DNA from: Thiotrichaceae bacterium
Lineage (GTDB): Bacteria; Pseudomonadota; Gammaproteobacteria; Thiotrichales; Thiotrichaceae
NCBI GenBank assembly: GCA_024762625.1
Contig: JANTHA010000052.1
Coordinates: 1-10,966, forward strand
Direction of reading: 5' to 3'
Length of the DNA stretch: 10,966 nt
Below are positions 6,121 to 10,966 of the stretch, in pieces. Under the pieces are notes generated by a model. That model was not told where the DNA came from. It searched no databases and saw only the letters and a program-made list of their open reading frames with translations. The first letter of the stretch is position 1, and each line of letters begins with the position of its first letter. The position numbers were made by a program, and so were the translations under genes.

Positions 6121-8130
6121 TTACAGTCCAAACGGGAAGGTATCGGGTAAACCTTTGACGCTTTCTTTGGTCAGCGGCTTGACTGCATTGGTTTCGTCAA
6201 ACCAGATGTATTCATCAAACTGACGCGGCAGTGAAGCATAAAAATAATGGCTCTGCAATTCGGTGTCGGGACGGTAGATCACGCCGATGGCGCGTTCCAG
6301 CCTTTCCACCAATAGTCTTTTCTTGGTTTCCGGGTTATAGGCCTGGCGCAAGGGCAGCAGAAAGTTATCTGTCGGCGTTTCATGACAAACCCGCTCGTAG
6401 CTGTCGATATGGGAAGGCTGTACCTGTTTGACTTCCATCGGGCCGCCCCATTCGGAAGCGGCGGCGACTGTTCCATGATCTGTGCCAAAACCAATCAGAT
6501 AGGCTTTTTCGCCATATTTTTCACGCGAGAGCTGTCCGATATTGAGTTCACCGCGAGCGCTCATCTGGGTGGCGCGCGCATCGCCGATGTGGGAGTTGTG
6601 CTCCCAGATGACCGCCTTGACATCATCAACATTGTTGCTGTGACTTTCACGGTAATCCAGTATGGCTTCAAGCGTTTCGAACATATGCTGGTCGCGCTGG
6701 TTCCATGAATTGGCTTCAGCGTAATACATGGTGCGGTAGTAGCGCTCGGCATTGGCGACCAGACGCGCATTTTGCTGCACATTGAAATATTTGTCGCCAT
6801 CGGCGCGCGTGTATTCGATGCGTTTTTCCAGAATATCCTGCAAGGTGGAAACTACATCCTGTTCACATTCGCGGTATTGTTTGGTGAGCGCAACCTGTCC
6901 ATACAACGCTGGTTCGCTGGCCCATGGCATCAGGCAGCCATAGCGGGTGCGCGCAATCTCGGCAGTTTTCGGGTCAACCTTTTGCAGATACTCAAGCACC
7001 ACATCAATGGAGCTAAAAAGACTATATAAATCCAGACCGTAAAAACCTACTTTCTGATTGGCGGCGGTAATGGTTTGATTATGCTGTTTCAGCCAATGCG
7101 TGAATTCCAGTACGGAGTGATTGGCCCACATCCAGGTTGGAAAACGTGAAAAAGGCTCTTTTGATAACAGCGGGTCAGGTTCATTCCCCTTGATGTAGTT
7201 GTCAATATGGGCGGCGTCCGGCCAGTCTGCTTCAACCGCAATGACATTGAATCCTTTCTTCTCGATTAACTCCTTGGTGATACGGGCGCGCATATCATAG
7301 AACTCGGCGGTGCCATGAGACGCTTCACCGAGAAGAACCAGCTTGCTATCGCCAATGCGCTCCATCAGCTTATCCAGATTGACCTCATCAATACTGGAAA
7401 AATGTTCGCTTGATTCATAAACCAGTTCCGGGAGCGTCGCTTCGGCTTTTGCGATCGTCTCGGCCGCCTTTGTTGCAGTTTCATCCTCCCAGCCAGCCGC
7501 GCCAACCAGCGGCACAAAGCGCACGCTACCCAGGTCTTCTTCTTCAAATTTTGTTTCGCTGATGCGACGGATGCGCACCAGTTTTTGCGTATGTAACGAG
7601 GAGCCTACCGGGATCACCATGCGGCCGCCTACTGCGAGTTGCTCCTTGAGCGTTTCTGGCACATCCGGACCTCCGGCGGCAACGATGATTGCATCGAACG
7701 GGGCGTGTTCCGGCCAGCCCAGGGTGCCATCGCCATGCAGCACCTTGACGTTTTTGTAGCCCAATTTTTCAAGTCGTTCACGCGCCGAATCCGCAAGTAT
7801 CCTGTGGCGCTCAATGGTATAAACCTCGTTTGCGATTTCTGCAAGAACAGCAGCGGCGTAACCGGATCCGGTGCCTACTTCAAGTACTTTATCTTCCGGT
7901 TTTAGCTCCAGCGCCGCTGTCATCAGAGCAACAATGTAGGGCTGGGAGATGGTCTGGCTTGCTTCAATGGGTAAAGGCGTATCGCTATAGGCAAATTCAA
8001 CCAGCTCGGTGGGTACAAATTCTTCACGCGGCACCGCCTTTACGGCGTCAAGTACGGTTTTATCACGCAGCCCGCGCATTTCGAGCTGGTAATCAATCAT
8101 TTGTTGTCTTAAGTCTTCGAATTTACCCAT
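6121..8130 (-). CDS. Fusion: protein-L-isoaspartate O-methyltransferase + erythromycin-esterase-like hydrolase
   Basis: Two domains lie in one 669-residue frame. Residues 1-210 match the Pcm type, which methylates isoaspartyl residues of damaged proteins with S-adenosylmethionine: QTISQPYIVA (59-68), SAM motif VLEVGTGSGYAAA (82-94), HGDGTLGWP (132-140), APFDAIIV and SVRFVPLVG. After a charged, alanine-rich linker (about 211-240), residues 250-669 match the erythromycin esterase superfamily: LGEASHGTAEFY (267-278) with Glu269 and His272, Arg281, VEADWPDAAHIDNYI, and WEHNSHIGD (509-517) with His511 and His514. The spacing of Glu-His-Arg and of the His pair agrees with the active site known for EreB. 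No signal peptide is seen, so it is cytoplasmic. The start ATG has GGGAG about 8 bases upstream in a duplicated stretch. Macrolide resistance should not be assumed; relatives often have unknown substrates. It is divergent from the gene at 8328. Confidence 0.92.
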   Translation of the reverse strand: MGKFEDLRQQMIDYQLEMRGLRDKTVLDAVKAVPREEFVPTELVEFAYSDTPLPIEASQTISQPYIVALMTAALELKPEDKVLEVGTGSGYAAAVLAEIANEVYTIERHRILADSARERLEKLGYKNVKVLHGDGTLGWPEHAPFDAIIVAAGGPDVPETLKEQLAVGGRMVIPVGSSLHTQKLVRIRRISETKFEEEDLGSVRFVPLVGAAGWEDETATKAAETIAKAEATLPELVYESSEHFSSIDEVNLDKLMERIGDSKLVLLGEASHGTAEFYDMRARITKELIEKKGFNVIAVEADWPDAAHIDNYIKGNEPDPLLSKEPFSRFPTWMWANHSVLEFTHWLKQHNQTITAANQKVGFYGLDLYSLFSSIDVVLEYLQKVDPKTAEIARTRYGCLMPWASEPALYGQVALTKQYRECEQDVVSTLQDILEKRIEYTRADGDKYFNVQQNARLVANAERYYRTMYYAEANSWNQRDQHMFETLEAILDYRESHSNNVDDVKAVIWEHNSHIGDARATQMSARGELNIGQLSREKYGEKAYLIGFGTDHGTVAAASEWGGPMEVKQVQPSHIDSYERVCHETPTDNFLLPLRQAYNPETKKRLLVERLERAIGVIYRPDTELQSHYFYASLPRQFDEYIWFDETNAVKPLTKESVKGLPDTFPFGL

Positions 8131-8135
8131 GGTAT

Positions 8136-8155
8136 TCTCTCCCTGTCTCTCCCTG
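8136..8155 (-). promoter_or_regulatory. Duplicated ribosome-binding region of the fusion gene
   Basis: TCTCTCCCTG occurs twice in perfect tandem (8136-8145 and 8146-8155). On the - strand this reads CAGGGAGAGA twice, so two Shine-Dalgarno-like GGGAG sites precede the ATG at 8130-8128. Only the proximal one has suitable spacing (about 8 bases). Unit gain or loss would move the distal site and the leader but not the proximal site. Confidence 0.65.
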
Positions 8156-8166
8156 TTTTTAAAGTG

Positions 8167-8188
8167 ATCACCTTATGGCTGAGGTGAT
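8167..8188. promoter_or_regulatory. Inverted repeat in the divergent intergenic region (possible operator)
   Basis: ATCACCT (8167-8173) and AGGTGAT (8182-8188) form a perfect 7-base inverted repeat with an 8-base spacer, centred 48 bases upstream of the fusion gene start. The 15-base centre-to-centre distance of the arms would suit a dimeric regulator, but a weak hairpin in the leader is equally possible. No regulator gene is in the window to link to it. Confidence 0.35.
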
Positions 8189-8240
8189 GGCATTAAGATT
8201 CTTGTTTTTTTGATCATTAAAGCGTTTTTATTGGTCAAAA

Positions 8241-8260
8241 ACTGTCAGTTAGCTGACAGT
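8241..8260. promoter_or_regulatory. Perfect 8-base palindromic stem in the divergent intergenic region
   Basis: ACTGTCAG (8241-8248), a TTAG loop, and CTGACAGT (8253-8260) form a perfect inverted repeat about midway between the two divergent genes (8130 and 8328). A TATACT (8287-8292) downstream could be a -10 box for the + strand gene, but its expected -35 position is poor. On the - strand, TTGACC (complement of 8233-8238) is a possible -35 for the fusion gene without a clear -10. The palindrome may be an operator or an attenuating hairpin; the sequence alone does not decide. Confidence 0.4.
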
Positions 8261-8327
8261 GTCGCACTATTCTTTCTCGGGCGCTGTATACTGGGACTGA
8301 AAAGCTTACAATTTGACGATGTAAAAT

Positions 8328-9833
8328 ATGGAAACAAAAAAAGTAACCTTATTCAGACCGGAATTGATTGCAGTCATCCTGATGGCGCTGGTCAGTGGCG
8401 GCGTGTTGCTGATTTATATTCTGCTTGGTCAATACGCCAACCCATCGGCAGATGATTTTTGCATGGCGGCCGGGGTTAACCAGGATGGCCTGTTGGCACA
8501 TTTGTGGCGACATTATCATGAATGGAGCGGGCGCTACTCGGGGAATGCGCTGTATGGACTGTATCCATTACTGTTTGGCATGTTTGATGGCTACCGCTTC
8601 ATGCCGGTGTTGTTGATTTTATTGTTAATCAGTGGTTTTGCTTTTTTTCTGTCGAGTCTTTTAAAAATTCGTCTGAATGATCCGTTGCTGGTGTTGGTGT
8701 CGCTTGCTTTTACCTGTATTTATCTTCTGGGTCTGGTGAGTCCGGCGAGTAGTTTATACTGGATGGCGGGCGCTTTGACCTATCAATCCGCCAATATCAG
8801 TTTACTGTTTTTGCTGGGATTGATGATTAAACTGCATGATCGCCTGGAGCAGGGTGGGCGCATTGTTGGCGTACTGACTGGGCTGCTGTTGCTGCTTGTG
8901 TTTGGCGTCGGCTTGAATGAAGTCAATATGCTGGTGTTGACGATTCTGTCTGGCGCAGCGCTTATGTATCATGTGTTTATCTATCCCAGCCAACGTCGCA
9001 ATGTGTTGCCCTGGCTGCTTTTGTTTGCCGCAGCGTTACTTTGCGTGGCGTTGGTGTACTTTGCGCCCGGCACGGCGATGCGGGAATCAACCTTTCCATT
9101 AAGACATCAATGGGGACGCTCGCTATCGGGTAGTCTGAATATGGGTCTGTGGACGCTGGGATTATGGCTCAGGAATCCGGTCGTGATTGCGGGCGTATTG
9201 CTTACGCCATTTGCTGATTGTGCGTTGCGCATGCGCTCGCAACGCAAAATCAATATCAGCAAACGATTGTTGTTTATACTGAGCCTTGTCACACTCGCCA
9301 TTCCGCTTGTTTTGCAGTTTCCCGCCTGGTGGGGCATGGGCGGTTGGCCGCCGCCGCGTACTGTTGATGCGATTTTTTTTGTTTTTTTACTGAGTCTGTT
9401 CCTGACCCTTAGCGCTTTTTCGCTGTACTGGCTACAGCGCGAAAACACCGCATCATCCAGTCTTACACAGGGCGCTAGACCCGCCTGGGCCCTCATCGCG
9501 TTTACGCTTTTATTTGTTCTCGCCGTGTTGGTCAATGGCAAGTTCCAGCGTGCGCTGGGAGATCTGATGGTGCGCGCCAAGCCGTATCATGCTTATCTTG
9601 AGTATCGTTATGAGACTATTCAAGAGGCGTTGTCGAGAGGACAGTTTTCCTTGCAGACGCCAAGTTATCAGGGGGCTTATCCACGCACCATTTACTTTAA
9701 CGACATTTTGCCGAATTCCCGCGACTGGCGAAATGTATGTTACGCAAATTATTTTGGTTTACAAAGAATCCGTCGCATGAAGCGCAATCATCCAGACGTT
9801 AATATCAGAAAGAGAAATAAGGGCGTCAGATGA
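8328..9833 (+). CDS. Polytopic membrane protein, DUF6056/GT-C glycosyltransferase-like
   Basis: The 501-residue product has about 10-11 hydrophobic segments (roughly 12-34, 92-110, 119-137, 143-166, 180-197, 201-219, 228-246, 285-300, 313-330, 347-370 and 386-403). A large polar tail follows (404-501). The first extracytoplasmic loop carries ADDFC (41-45) and HEWSGRYSGNALYG (64-77). The acidic pair just after the first membrane segment is the usual catalytic place of GT-C enzymes that use lipid-linked sugars. The tail has TIYFNDILPNSRDWRNVCYANYFGL (454-478 region), an arrangement I associate with DUF6056-like proteins; that family name is from memory. The next gene, overlapping by 4 bases (ATGA), encodes a GtrB-like enzyme, so the likely role is transfer of a polyprenyl-linked sugar to an envelope acceptor such as O-antigen. 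Donor and acceptor are unknown. No clear ribosome-binding site precedes the ATG. Confidence 0.85.
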   Translation: METKKVTLFRPELIAVILMALVSGGVLLIYILLGQYANPSADDFCMAAGVNQDGLLAHLWRHYHEWSGRYSGNALYGLYPLLFGMFDGYRFMPVLLILLLISGFAFFLSSLLKIRLNDPLLVLVSLAFTCIYLLGLVSPASSLYWMAGALTYQSANISLLFLLGLMIKLHDRLEQGGRIVGVLTGLLLLLVFGVGLNEVNMLVLTILSGAALMYHVFIYPSQRRNVLPWLLLFAAALLCVALVYFAPGTAMRESTFPLRHQWGRSLSGSLNMGLWTLGLWLRNPVVIAGVLLTPFADCALRMRSQRKINISKRLLFILSLVTLAIPLVLQFPAWWGMGGWPPPRTVDAIFFVFLLSLFLTLSAFSLYWLQRENTASSSLTQGARPAWALIAFTLLFVLAVLVNGKFQRALGDLMVRAKPYHAYLEYRYETIQEALSRGQFSLQTPSYQGAYPRTIYFNDILPNSRDWRNVCYANYFGLQRIRRMKRNHPDVNIRKRNKGVR

Positions 9834-10864
9834 GTTTACGACAGGATATCGGCCTGATTTCAATACTCGCGCCTTGTTATAATGAGGAGCAAACTATTCC
9901 CGCTTTTGTTCAGGCTATTACAGCGGTGCTGGAATCTGTTGCTGCAGAATATGAAATCATTTTTGTGGATGACGGCAGTCGCGACAACACATTAAACATC
10001 TTGCTGGAATTGATCCAGACATTCGCTGACAACAAACAGGGGTCTATCAGACTTATTTCATTATCGCGTAATTTTGGCAAGGAAGCCGCCCTGACCGCTG
10101 CGTTCGATGCGGCTGCGGGCGATGTGGTTATTCCGATTGATGTAGACTTGCAAGACCCGGTGGAATTAATTCCTCAGATGCTGGAAAAATGGCGTCAGGG
10201 CGCGGATGTCGTATTGGCGCGCCGCAAAGATCGCCAAAGCGACAGTTTATTTAAGAATATGGCGGCGCATCTTTTCTATAAACTGATCGCCGCGCTAAGC
10301 CACCATCAAATACCGGTTGATGTCGGTGATTATCGCCTGCTGGACCGTAAAGTGGTCGAGTCTATTCGGCAAATGCCAGAACGTACGCGTTTCATGAAAG
10401 GCATACTCTCTTGGCCGGGCTTTAACACCGAAACGCTAGAATTTAACCGTGCGCCGCGATATGCAGGCCGCAGTCACTGGCCTTTCTGGAAACTGTTTAA
10501 CCATGCGCTGGATGGCATTTTTTCATTTTCAACTGCGCCGCTGAGGATGTGGAGCTACATTGGTTTTGCACTGTCGTTTGTTTCGCTCCTCTATTTTCTT
10601 TTTATCGTGTTGCGCACACTGATACTGGGCGTGGATGTGCCGGGTTATGCATCCATTGTATCCATTATTCTGTTTTTCAGCGGCATCAACCTGATTGGAC
10701 TGGGGATACTGGGTGAATATGTGGGCAGGATTTTTATTGAGGTGAAACAACGCCCGATTTACCTGATTCGCTTGAAGGCGGGGTTTGATGCGTTAGCTAA
10801 AAACGCACAGGCTAATAACGCGCAAGCTAATAACGCGCAAGCTAAAAACACAAAGAAAAAATAA
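9830..10864 (+). CDS. GtrB-like polyprenyl-phosphate glycosyltransferase (GT2, DPM1 type)
   Basis: Enzymes of this family transfer a hexose from a UDP-sugar to undecaprenyl phosphate on the inner face of the cytoplasmic membrane. The 344-residue product shows the GT2 fold: LAPCYNEEQTIPAFV (13-27), FVDDGSRDNT (45-54), SRNFGKEAALTAAFDAA (79-95), the metal-site region DVDLQDP (104-110), GDYRLLDRKVV (166-176) and ERTRFMKGILSWPGF (184-198), diagnostic of the GtrB/ArnC/YkcC group. Two membrane helices follow (about 241-263 and 275-297), as in GtrB. The ATG overlaps the stop of the upstream gene (ATGA), which indicates coupling; a GGGCG-like stretch lies just before. The last 22 residues are a low-complexity A-K/N-N-A-Q tail from a DNA tandem repeat, absent from typical family members. 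A GtrA-type flippase is not in the window. Confidence 0.93.
   Translation: MSLRQDIGLISILAPCYNEEQTIPAFVQAITAVLESVAAEYEIIFVDDGSRDNTLNILLELIQTFADNKQGSIRLISLSRNFGKEAALTAAFDAAAGDVVIPIDVDLQDPVELIPQMLEKWRQGADVVLARRKDRQSDSLFKNMAAHLFYKLIAALSHHQIPVDVGDYRLLDRKVVESIRQMPERTRFMKGILSWPGFNTETLEFNRAPRYAGRSHWPFWKLFNHALDGIFSFSTAPLRMWSYIGFALSFVSLLYFLFIVLRTLILGVDVPGYASIVSIILFFSGINLIGLGILGEYVGRIFIEVKQRPIYLIRLKAGFDALAKNAQANNAQANNAQAKNTKKK
10796..10855 (+). repeat. 15-base in-frame tandem repeat in the gtrB-like gene 3' end
   Basis: Four units, GCTAAAAACGCACAG, GCTAATAACGCGCAA (twice, identical) and GCTAAAAACACAAAG, encode AKNAQ-ANNAQ-ANNAQ-AKNTK just before KK and the stop. Two adjacent identical units indicate a recent duplication. 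The stretch GCGCAAGCTAA is shared with the noncoding 14-base array at 5986-6055. Confidence 0.88.
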
Positions 10865-10871
10865 ATGTGAC

Positions 10872-10966
10872 TATTCAGCGTGTTTAGATTTTGGTTCAGT
10901 TCAAGGCATTTTCGCACGGAAAATGTGAGCATATATCAAATATGTGACCATTTGAGTACGAAAATA
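10872..10966 (-). repeat. Interspersed palindromic repeat, copy 3 (inverted, truncated by window edge)
   Basis: Read on the - strand, this segment carries GCCTTGAACTG (complement of 10897-10907), then CAAAATCT and CTGAATA (complement of 10872-10878), in the order seen at 41-75. Beside it an imperfect palindrome runs from ATTTTCG (10908-10914) to CGAAAAT (10959-10965), with an inner core CATATAT-CAA-ATATGTG. This takes the place of the TGTATA/TATACA core of copy 1. It starts 8 bases after the gtrB-like stop and could act as a transcription terminator hairpin; that role is inference. No gene follows before the window ends. Confidence 0.55.

Noticed and set aside
6121..8130. Macrolide resistance gene
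   Set aside because: The esterase half has the expected active-site residues, but it is fused to a methyltransferase in a housekeeping context without mobile or resistance genes. Superfamily membership alone does not show macrolide hydrolysis.

Overview
The window looks like chromosomal DNA of a proteobacterium, most likely a gammaproteobacterium. This rests on the PepN-type M1 aminopeptidase, the RmlB/C/D enzymes close to the enterobacterial type, and intergenic repeats that recall those scattered through environmental gamma- and betaproteobacterial genomes. I cannot name the genus. Coding density is high. There is no phage, plasmid or transposase gene, no rRNA or tRNA that I can see, and no CRISPR array.

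Layout. (1) Bases 1-119 hold the end of an interspersed repeat and an AAATT microsatellite. (2) Bases 126-2717 hold three dTDP-L-rhamnose genes on the + strand, in the order rmlC-rmlD-rmlB; rmlA is not in the window. (3) Bases 2718-2908 hold a MITE-like element with inverted ends, placed between rmlB and pepN. (4) Bases 3018-5636 encode aminopeptidase N. (5) On the - strand, 5664-5963 encodes a small exported protein ending in three NPQPEPPG repeats, and 6121-8130 encodes an isoaspartate methyltransferase fused to an erythromycin-esterase-like domain. (6) Bases 8131-8327 are a divergent intergenic region with two inverted repeats. (7) Bases 8328-10864 (+) hold a two-gene unit with a 4-base overlap: a polytopic GT-C-like membrane protein (DUF6056-like) and a GtrB-like polyprenyl-phosphate glycosyltransferase. 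(8) From about 10872 to the end lies a third copy of the interspersed repeat, inverted relative to the first.

How the genes fit together. rmlCDB carry out three of the four steps from glucose-1-phosphate to dTDP-L-rhamnose, a precursor for LPS, capsule or glycoprotein. The gtrB-like gene and its membrane partner look like a lipid-linked sugar donor system: one enzyme loads a sugar on a polyprenyl phosphate and the other transfers it outside the cytoplasm. Both sets therefore belong to envelope glycosylation. PepN and the methyltransferase-esterase fusion concern peptide turnover and, probably, protein repair or an unknown hydrolysis.

The most unusual theme is short degenerate tandem repeats at almost every gene junction: AAATT before rmlC, a 15-base unit at the rmlD start, a 13-base unit before rmlB, a 14-base unit before the small exported protein gene, a duplicated 10-base ribosome-binding region before the fusion gene, and a 15-base unit in the gtrB 3' end. 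At rmlD a single extra T inside the repeat cuts off what looks like the ancestral ATGA-overlapping start. The NPQPEPPG protein is the best candidate for something undescribed: its three repeats differ at most third codon positions yet encode the same ten-residue peptide.
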